Shown: positions 37,329-50,600 of the stretch, one piece after another | How positions within the stretch are numbered: the stretch's first letter is position 1 | Layout of the letters: each line of letters starts with the position of its first letter | Source of the DNA: Dichotomocladium elegans | Lineage: Eukaryota > Mucoromycota > Mucoromycetes > Mucorales > Lichtheimiaceae | Assembly: GCA_025716815.1 (NCBI GenBank) | Contig: JAIXMN010000024.1 | Span: 248,001-312,000, forward strand | Reading direction: 5' to 3' | DNA: 64,000 nt | The notes under the pieces: model-generated | Databases searched by the model: none | What the model saw: the letters and a program-made list of their open reading frames with translations, nothing else | Told to the model about the DNA's origin: nothing | Program-made: the position numbers and the translations under genes

Positions 37329-40300
37329 TCTGCTCGTGAATAGGTTCAGGTGAGGTGGGGAAGGAAAAAATTCAAACGGCCTTAGCATGAAAAAAATACA
37401 GCTTGAGGTCAGTGAGAAACGCGAAGCTTGTTCTCCGAACCCATTTTGGGCGATTGTGTTTAAAATCCCAAACATGCAGCATGGAAATATTAACCTTCTG
37501 GACAGATTTTTTATTACATGGTTATGACCTCAGTTTTCCTTGTGGCATGCATTTCTTTGCCACCTACCGCATAGGTGTATCAAAGAAAGCACACCATTCT
37601 TTTATTTAAACACCAGTTCTTCATCGCTGTCTGGGTTTGTATACTGTACCACAGGTACGTTTTCTCCAGTGGTACCATACCCTTGGTGGTGGCATCCAGG
37701 TTGCGCAGAAATCTATTCAATCAACTTCGTCCCACTCAAGGCAATCTACCTCACCAAAAGCATTATTTTGGCGGAGAAGCAATAAAGACCTTTTCATGTA
37801 AGGGTATCTCAGGCCAGATATCGATTCATCGCTAACCCAATGACGAACAGAGCTGAAGCAACCAGCCGTGTCAAAAGTGAAACTCCAAGTGGGGTTTGGA
37901 AGTGGAAATACAAGCCTGGAATTTCCAGCCGACAATTTAAGAGCATGCGTCGATTCCACGAGAGACAAATTCGGTGCTATTGCGCACGTGACCCCAGTCA
38001 AATTTTAATGCAGTAAACCAATCAAACACATTGCTACTGGCCAATCAAAATCAGAATCATACTAAAGCTTACACGTCAGTGCTTAGAGTTTGCATACTCT
38101 CATATAACGCGCGTGCCGTTGCTGGTGGCATACCAAGAAATTAAGATGCTTAGGTCCCGGCTGAACAAATGGTACGTTCATTATCGTCAAACATCGCAAA
38201 GCAGCCAGTAATCGTGGATGAGGATAACCACATCTTTTGAGTAATAAATAACGTTTATATTAAGCATCACCGTACATTTAGTAAATACGTACATCCTCTT
38301 CGGAAATATTCAGGAATGCCTGCCAATAGCAGGCCGTGAATATGTTGATCATTCTTCAATGGCTGTATACCAGAATAACAATGGTTGATAAATTTTGCTA
38401 CGAAATGGTTTACTTGAGTTTATATAATACGACGAAACGCAATATGTACGTTCACGCCTTCTGTTGGGTCGTCCGCTTTAGATTTTTTATGTATGTATTG
38501 CTTTCTCCGCTCACCACCATGATTATAGGGGACGCAGGCGGACAGAAAGTTATGTATTATATTTTAGACCTTGTGTAAGTTCCTGATTCGATTGTTTCCA
38601 TCCATGTAACAACCGCTGAATATACATAATTCTTTCATGCACTTTACCGCAATCCTTAAAGAAAATCAGCGCGCACGAGCATCACAGCCGCATAGAAGCA
38701 AGGGAGAGCTTACATCAAGCGCTCAACAAGCAACCCTACGCGCACATTTAATCATACATATCATCGATTTTTCCATGCCAAAAAAAGCACCCAACCAAGG
38801 CCAGAATCAGGAGCAATCTGTGCTAAGTCCAGTAAGTTAATATGGTTTAGCCAAGTCATTGTACTTAATCCACAGACAAAGACAAATAACTGTATAACGA
38901 GGTGTGGACAAATGGTGATGAAATAACCAACTACGAACCATAGAAGGGACAGCAAGTCCTGGATGCGACGCAGCGGAAGTTTGGAAAGATTGAACTCTTA
39001 CAGGTTATTGCTTTACAACTCGCATGGAATAGCGTTATATTCCCCAAATCAGCACACCTGATGCAATAAGATGCAGTATCGTGTATGTAATGTCTGCAAT
39101 GACTGAATATCGGGTTGAAGTCGACATAACTAACACAACAGCATGTTTACAACGCAGAATATGCGGCAAAAAAAAGCAATAAACGGAAAGCTGCACGGTC
39201 CACCTGCTCTTTTTATGCGGAAAATCCGGTTTACTTCAACATCTATCGCTATACCCAAACTTGTGTACGCTATTATCCTCATGGTATACGTATATGGTCT
39301 ACAAACAATGAAAAAGACAGACAATAAGTTGTATGACTTCCTCGTGTTCCATTTAATAGTGCGCAGACCTTGATGTTTGGGCGCCCAAAAGATGCTTATA
39401 TTTGTTTGTTTAGGCTTGGTCAGCCGGAAACCCCGGCCGTTTTGTTCTTTAAAAGGATATTTGAAGGGAGGTCAAGGTAAGAGATGCATCACTATGGTTA
39501 GTGACAGCAACAGTAACTGCTGTACATGTGCTCGCTGAGCCGGCTGCTCGACGGTTGAGTAAGGCTATTTATCATGTGGGTCTGGGCCAAATGTAAATTT
39601 TTTTTATCTGGCGTCTCTCAGGGTCTTGGTTGTATTTGGCATCTTTCAACTCGTATGTTTTCTCTATAAGCAGAAAGGGGAATATAGACGTTTTCACTTG
39701 AGCCAATGATCCGATGAGACAGGACGAATACTCCAAGTTGGAAAACAACTGGATATGGCTGCGTATAAAGACGTAACCAGACTGCGCGCTCGGTTTAGGT
39801 ATGGTTGCTATTACTGCGCTCACTGGGTTCATAGTGATTATGATCAATGTCTTGGGACACTCTAGTCACAAGGTATATGTTTTTGTATCTCCTTTCATGC
39901 GTCTTACATTTGGATTGATAGTTTAAGGAAAAAGGAAAGGATGAAGGCGTGGAATGTTGTTCTTCCAGTGGTCCTTTGTCAGCTGCCATCTCTCTTCTCC
40001 GACAAGGGAATGCCTTGCAGGAACTTCATTAGCGTAAAGTACCTCGTAGTCAAGTGGTCTTAAGGTGACACATAGGACAACAGCAATATGTCGGTATTGT
40101 GCAAATGATAGCTCTCGCATGCAACGGAAATTTGAACTGCCAAGGAGAAAGGGTCCTTTTCTTACCTTTTGGCGTATGCTTATGCATTTACATACATCTC
40201 GCTGTCTCTTCACGCGCAAAACAATCCCAATTACTTAATGCAAACCATTTGATAGAGACCCTTGGTAAAAACAAACAAGAAAAGAAATCTATAACATCAA

Positions 40301-40741
40301 TTGATGCATAGTTGCCTGTCCTCGGCCAAAGTTATTGCGCCTTTTAAAAGATACTAGTTATCGGGATTCTGATATGATACCACCATGTCAATAACAAATC
40401 AAGGTAATAAAAAGGGTCTAGCTTATAAAATAAGATCTAACGCTCATTTCTCTCTTTCACTTTTTCCCCTTCCCTCAAAGCCTTCTCAAATCCTTGTTGA
40501 CTTTTGTAAAAAGAACAGCGCTCTTCCAAGAAATCCATATATCCACAGTACGTCACCCAAAACCGACTGTTATCAAAGGAGTTGCATCCATCGTCGAAAT
40601 TTCGGGCACTTTGAAAAACGGCCTGTGTTTGCTTTCAGGAACACCCAAGAAACCTCTCTACTTCTACTAATTTACCGGTAAAAGGACACTCGATATACGG
40701 AATTTGCACTTCCTTTAACAAACGCAAACCCCTTTCAGGCA
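37329..40741. other. 3.4 kb gene-poor region
   Basis: No gene is confidently supported. Two CCAAT boxes (38018-38022, 38041-38045) and an E-box CACGTG (37985-37990) cluster near the middle, resembling a promoter, but no clear gene follows on either side. A possible two-exon peptide starts at 38776 (19 codons, GTAAGT donor, then 38 codons to 39069); it has no recognisable family. Most other frames lack codon or motif support. Confidence 0.5.
37985..38045. promoter_or_regulatory. CACGTG plus paired CCAAT boxes
   Basis: CACGTG at 37985-37990 and CCAAT at 38018-38022 and 38041-38045, 23 bp apart (two helical turns). Such sites bind bHLH and HAP-type factors. They lie about 660-720 bp upstream of the B56 start. 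Whether they serve B56 or an unseen rightward transcript is unknown. Confidence 0.35.
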
Positions 40742-42343
40742 ATGTACAGGAACCAAACGGCTTTTCATCCCAGTATGGACGTTCAGTCAGATTCGTACTG
40801 TTATATTCAAGAAGATGACCCAAGTCAATCGGAAGCTTTAGCATCTTCACATCAAATCAGTCGGCAAGAAGCAGTGTATCCCACCCATCCTGATCTTCCC
40901 GGAAATTCTGAAATGGAGATGCCCATCCCATGGCCGCAACAGGCTTATTATGGATACCAGCATCAGCAGTTCCCGGTCGACCCTCTGGAAAATAACGTCG
41001 AGGAAACGGAAATTCAGCAGTATCCTGCGTTGGATAACTTTGATGCGATTGTACAAGGATATCTTAACAACCTTTCAACCAAAAAAAGAGACAAGGCTCT
41101 TGTCGATCGGCATCGGTATTCTGTCATTGCCAGAGTCTTGAAAGATCCCCGAAATACGGCCATCTCCACAGCACAATTTAGGTTTTGGGTGAAAAAGATG
41201 TTCCAGCTCGTGTCCCTCGAAGATGGTACAGATATCGTTTGCCATGATAGCAAACCGGTTGCGATGCGAGAAGATATCTATGCGATCCTTGTGCAAGCAC
41301 ACAAGCAGGCCAATCATGGCGGTCGCGATAAAACATCAGCACTAGTAAGTTTTAAGTGAAATATATATATATTATATATATATGAAGGCTTGATGGTATG
41401 ACCACCAACCTCATGCATGACATCAATCTGACCATCCTATCGAACATAGGCCAGGCGGCGCTACTCATGGATTCCAAAAGAACTTATTGCACGTTTCGTC
41501 AGGCATTGTCCTTATTGTATTGCACGAAGGATTGGGAGCCAAAACCAGGCTATAGGGTCCCTCCCGAAAACCGGGACCAATGAGACCGTAGTAGCGCGAG
41601 ATGACACAGAACAGCCACTTGGAGGCTATCCATACCTTGGTGTCGACATAAAGCCCGCACTTGGAGGCAAGAATCTCGACCTAGACTGGGCAGAACAACC
41701 TGCATCTTGCTATCTACCGTCATCACCAAGTACCACATCACCGTCATCGTCCGTCTCAGGCCCTTCGTCCGCAACCAACCTTCCTTCCTATAAAACTGCA
41801 CTTCCCACCTCCTTAAGGGCCGCCGATACTGTGATCCAGCATCATGTTCTGCTGTCCCCATGCATCCCTGAACCTGGTTGGACTTCATCTGTTAGACAGC
41901 ACGCGGACAATAATCACCCTTCGTCATCCACATTTAGTATGTGCTACAGTACGCCGAATACAGACGCTTCCAGCACTGCGAATATGACAACCGTGTCTTC
42001 TCCAGCGTATCCCCATTTCCTTAATGGTCCATTCCCTCCAAAAGAAACATACGAACCAAGCCGCTCTCTATCGGCCGATTATTACTATGGAACAGTTTCC
42101 CAGGCTCACAGCAAGCATCAGCAGCCGGCAGACCACTTTGTGGACGGACTTTGCCAAATCACAAGTCAGATCCAAGAAGTTCACTCGTTTGAGTCTACAC
42201 CTTTGCCCGCTCATCCTATTCCACCATCGCTTACGGAATGTCAAGAGGAGCGCCATTCACAATCCGCCAATGTATCCACTACCAATTATACTGACCATCC
42301 TTCTTCAACGTCAAAGATTCTCGATGAGCAGTGCCATCTCTAA
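40742..42343 (+). CDS. HHCC (integrase-type) zinc-finger protein without an integrase core
   Basis: Two exons, 40742..41344 and 41450..42343, 498 aa. A helical segment (residues about 98-150: LDNFDAIVQGYLNNLSTKKR, RHRYSVIARVLKDPRN, FRFWVKKMFQL) precedes a zinc-binding module that spans the splice site: AHKQANHGGRDKTSA, then ARRRYSWIPKELIARFVRHC and PYC. The spacing H-x4-H-x28-C-x2-C matches the HHCC domain that precedes retroviral and Ginger-type integrases. The catalytic D,D-35-E core is absent; instead the remaining 270 residues are low-complexity Ser/Pro/Thr/His-rich. A similar segment occurs in vertebrate NOL4 proteins and in Mucorales families as I recall them. A domesticated, probably nuclear protein is the likeliest reading; function unknown. 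Confidence 0.78.
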
Positions 42344-43109
42344 ATGACAGAGTCTTCTCGTTATTTTTTTTTTGCATATTCCAATCTGGTACTTTGATTC
42401 ACTATTCTAGGGGAGCACGGGCGACACAGTTTGTGTTTTTTCTTTTTCTTTTTCTACTTACTATTATTATTCTCATTGACTTTTACCGATTCTTTTTATG
42501 TAACTAGCTTCAGATTAAGATATCTTCCATATTACTACTTTCGCTCTCCCATGATCACTTTTGTCTCGCTACCTACGTACGACATTGTACAGCTACATTG
42601 AAGGCATCCTTTATCTTCTCTGGCAGTCCCCAACCTTACGCTCTTCCAGCCGTTCGCTTGTAATTTTCTAGTTATTTATCAACCTATATACATGTACGGC
42701 TTTTTTTATATCGAATCTGACCCATGTTGTGCCAGAAGCATTCATTTAAACGATTTTGATTCCATGGCACTCCTGTATGAATAAATCAATTTACATCATT
42801 CCATGCACGCAACAAAATTGGTGGCATGAATCCGAACTTTTCGCTTACCATGGGCAGCATAATCACTAGAGTACTATTGCTAAAACACTTACTTCTATAT
42901 TTCCTTCCTAATCTTGTACCCCGACAAACTCCCCAACCACTACTACCATCCCCCCAGACCATTCTGAAATAGATTATCTTAGGCTAAGCTTGGTAAGTAT
43001 AATGGGTTCTCTCTGCTTCGTAGTACAAGAAGCCTGTGTACGCAGCGAAGCATTACTTCTTTTGTAACCAGACTACTGCACTCTTGAACATACCGTTGTT
43101 TAATATCCG
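42344..43109. other. Spacer before the GH36 pseudogene
   Basis: About 770 bp, T-rich next to the HHCC gene (its 3' region), otherwise unremarkable. Some degraded C-terminal GH36 sequence may extend into its last part. Confidence 0.55.
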
Positions 43110-45335
43110 TGAGATAGATGCCCTTTACTCAGCAGCAGCGACCCCGACATATGGAACTCCCGCGCGGATTTATCGGGGCTTCTCAGCCACACCTTTATGC
43201 GGTAGGTCGCCCGGGGGTCTCGAGATCATGCAGCCGGATGAGGTTCAGAGGGGTTGCAAAGGGGCTGTTGAGACGATAAGCAAAAAATTTGGCGCCTGGG
43301 ACCGGTCATGTGCAGTTGTTTGGGAAACAGCAACGAGCTCTGACATGCGCGATGGCTTGACTAACCAGTCCAGATCACCATCTTGTATTGTAGGACGTAA
43401 CTTCTCGTGAAGCGAAATCCATTCTCGACATTCTGCAAGCTGTTCTTCCGACAGCCCATTAAGATTCGGTCCTACTCCGAGACCACCCATAAAAGACACA
43501 TGGATCCGGAAAGAAAGCGGAATTTGGATATGGGGGTCCCAAGGAGAGTCGGACACCCAAGCATACATTGCGTGAGGAGGCAGAAAGAGTGATGCACCGT
43601 ACTGGATCATGATGCGCGCATCTGGCCGAGTATTATCGCTCATTCACTAAAGGTGCTCAAGACAATCAATGGGTGATTATGGTGAGTGGACATATGTAAA
43701 TGTAACAGATAGATAACCACATGGACTTACAACTTGGTGAGTCATCTCTTGCACTCCAATATCCACATGCCCACCTCCGCTGGCACAGCTCTCGCTCCAG
43801 AGGCTTGGATGGGCCGCCCTTAACCGATCAATAATACTGTAGAAACCTCGGACCGCAAGAGCCCATGCCCCGCGCGGATTGCGGTCCTAATTGTGCAACC
43901 ACCATTAGATACATCGATGGATAGCTTCTGTGAGCATACACACAGTCTTTTATCGAAAAGCTACGTATATACTCACGCCACTTCTGCCCAGGGTCGATTC
44001 ATGTCCCATTTGATATAATTGATCCCTATCTCTTGCGCAAGAGTGGAGATCCGGTCGTACAGATACTCTTGAACCTGAGCAAGCCCTAGATTGATCACGA
44101 GTTAGTTGCGGGTTTCGTACCTTGGGATTCCACCGTACTACAAGGCCCACCCCGGATGTTTCCGGTAAAGGTACGAGTTGGGATTGAACTAAAAGGTAAG
44201 CCCGTCCGTCCTTGCATTAATGTTTAATACGATTGCACTGCAAGCAGGACACTTGCCGATTCAGGTTCGAACCACAGACCAAATTTCATGCCTAGTCTGT
44301 GGATATGATCGGCAAGGGGTTTCATTCCATGCGGAAACTTCTGCTTGCTGACAAACCAATCGCCCAACCCGGCACTATCGTTATCTTCAGACGAAGACGC
44401 AAGCAATAAACACGTTAGGGATCATCCATGCACACCCACACAAACAATTTCGGTCGAGTTCCATTTTTTTTACCTCGCGCGCCGAACCATCCATCATCGA
44501 CTGCAAAAAGGCTCCATTCCAAGCAGAGCGGCGTTATTGGCCAATTCGATCTGCTTCTCATAGGTCACGTTCAAAGTGATGGGCCTCCCATGAATGGTAA
44601 AGGACGGGATGGAACGACCCTGCGGTTACTTTTGAGTGGCCACCTTCTTTTGCAGACATGACGCGGAAGGAGCCTCCGTTGCACCAGAAAGTCCATTGTT
44701 TGTGAGGCCTGCGACAAACACAAAGCGTAGTGAACGATTCACCAGGCTCGAGCGTCCACCCAAAGTCTTGATGGCGTATCTTAATAACCACGCAGGTATA
44801 TTCCAGAAGACTCATAGGCATCGTGATTTCCCAGCTACCCGACCACGTAAGCGCCCCAACGTAGACTTCATTGGACAGACTGATCTCGCTTGCGGCTTGA
44901 CGGATTGCAAAATAGGAATATGCCACATGCGAACGAAAAGTCTCGCGCAGACTGAATTCCATGTGTCACTTCCGGTCAAAGTTACTGTCGTCTCTATCAT
45001 GGCCTTGTTTGCGCCCCCCTTCTTTTTTTTTGGATTGATGTCCACATTTTCTTTCTTTTAAGGAAAGAAAAACATCGGCGACTTGCCACTCCCCAGTTAA
45101 TGTAATCATCTCCCGCTTCTCGTCTGCGCCAAGCGAGGTTGGTGGGTGTCAAGCAGCTGGGAATGCCTTGGAGAGGTTGATCTCGAGCTTGAACGCTGCG
45201 TCGCGATAGCGCAGATCACCAAAGACAGGAAGCTCCTCAGGCATATCCGCCGTCATTGAAATTTTCCAGACGATCAAGTTGAATGCCCCCAAAGCAAGTG
45301 GATGAGATAATCATCAGCAGCCGCACCAATCACGT
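43110..45335 (-). pseudogene. Decayed GH36 alpha-galactosidase
   Basis: The whole length of a family 36 alpha-galactosidase is traceable but broken. Segments in order: GAAADDYLIHLLWG and EELPVFGDLRYRDAAFKLEI (N-terminal sandwich), NEVYVGALTWSGSWEITM, FGWTLEPGESFTT, VAGLTNNGLSGATEA, HPVLYHSWEAHHF, AVDDGWFGAR, GLGDWFVSKQKFPHGMKPLA, RLGMKFGLWFEPES, YIKWDMNRPWAEV (the catalytic Asp block), LWSESCASGGGHVDIGVQEM and RIHVSFMGGLGVGPNLNGLS. Reading frame changes are needed near 44725, 44680, 44570 and the A5 run at 44505-44509, and more near the C-terminus. In-frame TAG (44138-44140) and TAA (44102-44104) sit between conserved motifs; a TGA at 43644-43646 probably replaces a Trp codon. Some intron sites still look intact, so decay is recent. 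A very error-prone assembly patch is the alternative. Confidence 0.8.
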
Positions 45336-45894
45336 ACGTTATTCTCTTGGTAACAAAGAACCAAGTATCGAATTCTTGCTTTTATGTATACTGACGTCCA
45401 GGAAGGGCTGTTGCAAAGCTCGTGGGCCATGAACAGGACGCGGAGCCTCGACATATATTGAGCCGGCATGGTTTATATGACAAAAGATGCCGGTATTTGA
45501 TATATACACACTCTCTCAGTGGATGCGCGATTTCTAAAAGCTTCCTGTCGTCGATTCTCTTATATATACATATATGTATATGTATGGATATATCCATGTT
45601 GCGACAGGTTTGGCGGTGCATTGCAAACAGCGGATCGCTTATATGTGGTATTACTATTATGTAAAGTATAATGCGTTGCATTAGATAAAATGAGACACAA
45701 GAATTCTACATTCCCATGTTACACATCCGGCTGGAGGTATCTGAAATGAATCATGGTACTTTATTCCGTATCGCATACTTTTATTATTGCTTAGCAGCGA
45801 TTGCCACCGTCCTTTCATGCGTGTTGCGCTTAACTATTGATGAGCAGGAATCGATCACCTGGCCAGTTCTTTTTACGGCATGCACTGTGTGGTA
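45336..45894. other. Spacer between GH36 pseudogene and FAU1
   Basis: About 560 bp with a TATA/CATA-rich stretch near 45560-45590. No coding sequence recognised. Confidence 0.55.
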
Positions 45895-46976
45895 TCAGCA
45901 GATTATTTTGTCTGGTGCGATAATGTAGTCAATCTTTTGGTCCGTGGGTTCCATCGGGATTCTTCCAGATTCCAGAATCTGCGAGGTCAATGCTAAGCCG
46001 ACTATACACACGAAATGAGCGTGGGTGTCAAACATGTGGGAGTGCGCTCAAACATCTACGTGCCTGTTCTTGGAGGCGATCGATGGTGTTTATCAGCCCA
46101 GGCTCGAGAGGCCAAAATATACTTGTCATAATAACTTGGGAAAGCAGCTCTTAATTTAGCGTCGAGTAGACGAAACATAAAACAAAAGGGAGGGCTTGTT
46201 TGTTACTCGTTTACCCCTTTCCATGGCCAATACGATTCCGTTCTTCGTCAAACCCCATCGCTGAAAGGTTACCAGCAATTAATAACTTGTTCTTTAGAAG
46301 TAATTCAAAGGAGGGCGAGCCGCGTTTACCTGGCATAATGACCAAATCCAGACCTTCCGCATCAAATGCTGTCGAGACGGAATAGAACGCGTTGGCAATA
46401 TCAGCATACGCCGAATCCGGCACGATCTCCCCCCCCCCACCTTACCGTTTTCCATATGGCGATCGTGTGGGGGTTCAGGAATATTCCACCTGTTCACTGG
46501 CAGGGACAAATACTCTTCCCAGGATGCAATCTTTACCATTTCCATTGCATCTGCTGTCCAACGCGGTACATAACAGTTTTTTTCTGCGATAGACAAGAGA
46601 AACACGCTCAGTGTCTCTGCCGCACGCGCGCTTTTCATCCTCTGCTATCGCCTCCCCCCCCTTAACTTAGTTACCCGAATGCAGGATATGTTGGATAATT
46701 CTCCGTGTGTCTATTTCTCCAGAGGGCATGCTAATATACACGCTGATGTTCTTGCTCGCTTTGTATTCATCGAGATCGAAGAGACGGCCTGCAACCTTTT
46801 CAGCTAGAAACCAAGCTTAATTTAAAACAAACAAAAAAAAAAAAGAAATCACGGTGCTACTCTGCAGAATGGAATGAATTACATTCAGCTGCAATCACGT
46901 CAGGGGTAACCGCACGTAAACGGTTCTTTATATCTTTGCGTAAAGCGCGCTTCAATGCAATGACGGCCGAGTTCAT
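45895..46976 (-). CDS. FAU1: 5-formyltetrahydrofolate cyclo-ligase (MTHFS)
   Basis: Seven exons: complement(45895..46001, 46064..46134, 46215..46260, 46330..46368, 46446..46583, 46675..46803, 46883..46976), 207 aa, normal for the family. It converts 5-formyl-THF to 5,10-methenyl-THF with ATP in the cytosol. Conserved pieces after splicing: ALKRALRKDIKNRLRAV (N-terminal helix), YKASKNISVYISMPSGEIDT, RRIIQHILHSG, KNCYVPRW, WNIPEP, and the nucleotide/Mg-binding signature GLDLVIMPG, GFDEERNRIGHGKGYYDKYI. The last intron (46002-46063) needs a GC donor (ACAG|GCACGT) to join to VGLALTSQILESGRIPMEPT; the GT two bases later gives the wrong frame. Two exons are only 39 and 46 nt. The end DYIIAPDKIIC also fits. 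Confidence 0.9.
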
Positions 46977-47607
46977 AGTTAGCAAAGAAAAAAAAAAAAA
47001 GGTCGTGATGCTGCAGAGAAAAATGCAAGCGCAAGGCCTGATGCTGAGCTATTTTGTTTAGATCTGAACGTGACACAAGAGATCAAAGTGAAGCTGTATG
47101 GACAAAATGGGTTTTACTTATAGACGGTATAATACATATGAATATGATGAGACTTCAACTAGTATTTGAGAATAATATAGAGCGCGTGCACTAAAAGCAA
47201 AAAAAAAAAAAAAAAACAGGCAGGGCAGCCGGCATTAGCACATTCTTTTGAGCAACGTCTTGTTGGTTTTCAAATACTTACAGATACCCGGAAGGTAACC
47301 AAGACACGTTAATGCAATATTGATAAACAAATCGCAGTGGCAGCCACGTTCAAAAAAGACACCCAAAGGAGGGAGGATAATAGCTATGGATTGATGAGGG
47401 CATCAGTATGCAAAGTGCATAGCATTGTTGGGAATAGTTGAACTGAATGTACCAAAGATGATCTTAAAGAAGTCGGAACAAGTCAGTGCCATGAAAATGA
47501 ATAGGTGAAAAGTAGATAGCAAAGGCTTCTTTTTTTATACGAAAAAGAAAAAAAGAAATTGGGCAGCTGAGCGCCTGCGTAAAACCGCCATTACATCACT
47601 TGTGTCA
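46977..47607. other. Spacer between FAU1 and SKI3
   Basis: 630 bp with an A-run of about 18 at 47199-47216 and other A-rich tracts. It holds the FAU1 promoter and the SKI3 3' region. Nothing else seen. Confidence 0.6.
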
Positions 47608-50600
47608 CTATTCTAATTTCGACGCGGAGACGGCCATTAGCCTCCATGCGCTTGCTCTCCAAGGAGCCATCACAAGCGCTCTCTGAGTTAGCCGCTTTGC
47701 CGCTTCTGTCGCAACGCCTCCTGATCCCGATAATTTTGTCCGTGCGGCATTTTCATATGCCTCTGCCTTGGCGTCGGCGGACGCATCCTTTGATGTTGCT
47801 ACTATTTTGAGCGCGGTAGACGTCATACGTGAAGCACATGAAATGTCACGGTTTATCAAGACGTTTGATGCCAAGTGACTCCATAAGGAACCTAGCCATG
47901 GGAGGCGGTGCACTCCCTTAACCAGAGCCTGCATTGATTGAACAGGGTCATGCTGGTTACCTTAAAATTAGAAATCCGGATCGTCACCCATTCTATAATT
48001 GTTTGTGCAAACAGACTATACCTGAAGCTGGTAAAAGCGGGATATCAACCAAGGAATTTTCTGTTCCTTGTCAGACTCAACTAGATCCGATATGCATGAG
48101 CATAGGTAACTTTTTTTTTTTGCATTCTGAGCTAATACACTCACATGCTACATTTGGAGGTATTTTGTGGAGCTCATCGAGAGCCGCTTTCGCCAACGTT
48201 TGGTCACCTTCAAGAATTCCCATCGCACAGAGTGAGAATATCGCAGGCAAATAGGTTGGATTATCGGCAATGCTATATATTCCAAATGAATATGATACTT
48301 GTCTTGCCGGGTAATAGGCACTCGCTTGTTTACCTGGCCAGCATCTGATTTTTGGCAACCGCACGTTGTTCGTCGCCGCCTAGAGCCCACAGGACCTTGC
48401 TTAGCAGGACGGTAACATCCATACGAAGGTCAAGATCTTGCTCGGTCTCATTTAAGGCCGCCTCAAACATGCCAAGTGATTCCTCCAATTGATCTAGGAA
48501 ATAACACGCAATACCTGCACCCAGCAGACAGTACACACGTGAAGACCCCGTGCCGTATTCGAGGGCAGCTTCATAGTTCGAAATAGCTCCTTCAAAGTCG
48601 CCACTTGCGCATAGAGTCCTTCCAAGGTTGGCCTGTGCTATGGTGATCCTTTGTTTTAAAACATCATCCGGAATACGTCCATTTTCGCTGGCTGCCTTTA
48701 ATGCCAAAACAGCCCCTGCCAGGGCTTCCGACGCGCGCTCATAGTGTCCGAGGCGTTCTAGCAACAGACCGAGCAAATTGAGGGCCTGAGCATTATCCAG
48801 TTTTTGTTCTGTCAGCTTCTTGAGTGCAAAGGCAGGTGATAGGAGGAGAAGGATCCCTTTGCTGTCCGCATGCGACATTGAAATTCGGGCGAAACTGGTC
48901 TCGGCATAGCCATAGCTGGCATCCAGCTGGAAACCCGTATTAGAATGTACTAAACGAAATTGCGCTTTGAATATTCCTTACCGCGGTCCCATTACTCGAC
49001 TCAAATGCATGTTGGAATATACCACCGGAGTCGGTGTTCCCCCATAATGATGTAACATATGCTTGTCCCACCCAAGCTGAAATCCATTCGGGATCGATGA
49101 CGTGAGCCATATCAAAAGCTTGATTAGCAAGCTCATAGTCTTGTTGCGAAAGGCATAGAAAACCATAGTTTGTCCATGGTACAGCACTCTATGATTAAGT
49201 GTTGGTACCGGCTCTTCGTCATCTAGGACAAAATGTAGCTTACCCTATTGTTGAGCTCCATCGCTTTTACAAAAGCGTACTGACTGCTTTTTGGAGAAGT
49301 ACGGATTGAAATCACTCCGAGCGTATTCCAATAAGAATACTGTGATGGCTCCATCTTCAAGGCGGTACGAATGCAACGGATTGCCATGTCATTAAGAGCG
49401 GTTGACTGCTCCATTTCAGAGCGACTTTCTGCCATCCAATGGTATAAGATAGCAATATCATGCCAAAGACCAGGTGCGATCGATCGGTGGTTTTTGCATA
49501 CAACGAGAGCCTGTTTATATGCAAAGCTGGCGCAGGCAAGTATAACATCCAAAGCGACATTGGGTGGCAAAAGCAGGGCTTCTTGTACGTCAAGCTGTGC
49601 GAAATCTTCAGCCAAAGCAGCGCTTTGGTCATTATCAGGGAATCCTAGTTTCTGATTGGGAGCAGAGTCTAATAAAAGCTGCATAACCTCTTGCAACTCA
49701 GAATAAGCGCACAGATGAACATAGGATGGGATGACTTGATACGTGCTACAAGCATCTCCGATAAGTTTCCATAGACCAACGATGGTATTATCCTGTTGAA
49801 GCCCGATTAAAGCCAGCCGAATTATTTCCGCGCAACTGTCTGCAGCTCGACCAAAGAAACCCTCTTGAATTTCTTCCTTGGCTTTCTCGAGATGTGTGTC
49901 TGCAAGTCCCATGAGTGCCGGTAGATAATTGGGTTTACTCTGCTGTTCCGCAAGTTTCAATGTCTTCTTGAAACCGAAAATAGCCTCATCTAGACGGCCA
50001 ATTTTTTGTTGGACAAGTGCTCTTTCATGATTAGCATGAATTGAAGAGGGATTGAGATCTGTCGCACGTCCAAAAGCTTTCAATGCTGCCATGTAGCGAC
50101 CTTCATGTGAATACGATTCGCCTAGTCCCTCCCAGCAGCGGATATCGTTCGAATTGCACCGCAGAGCTTTTTGGAAGCAAGCAATTGCTTCGCCATATAG
50201 GGTTTTGCCCTATTAACTTTTGCATAAATAAGATATATCTCTAGACATACCAAAAGCCTTACAATTTTTGAAAAACCAAGTCGGCGCCATGCCCAGCCTG
50301 TCTTTGGAGAAGTTTCTGTGACTTGATCAAACACTGCTTCTGCTTCTGCTAGTTCATTGTTGGAGACATAATAATCACTTAAATGGAAAGCGGCATCCAC
50401 TTGCAAAGGATCCAGCATGAATGCCTTCTGATAAAGTTTTTTGGCGCGCGTGTTATCCTTCTGAATTTCCCGGTAAAAATGACCCAGGTAAGTAAAGCCG
50501 CTTGCATATTCGTGGTCAAGTTTAACGGCTTGCATGAAGTATTTGAATGCATAATCGGTATTCTCTCTGTATTCACCTAATGACACATCAGCACGCCGAC

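Noticed and set aside
37717..38001. 94-codon minus-strand frame that looks protein-like
   Set aside because: It has no ATG until its last third and no upstream exon could be joined.
38776..39069. Two-exon 57-codon peptide
   Set aside because: Splice sites are acceptable but there is no family match, and one junction is too little support for a gene call.
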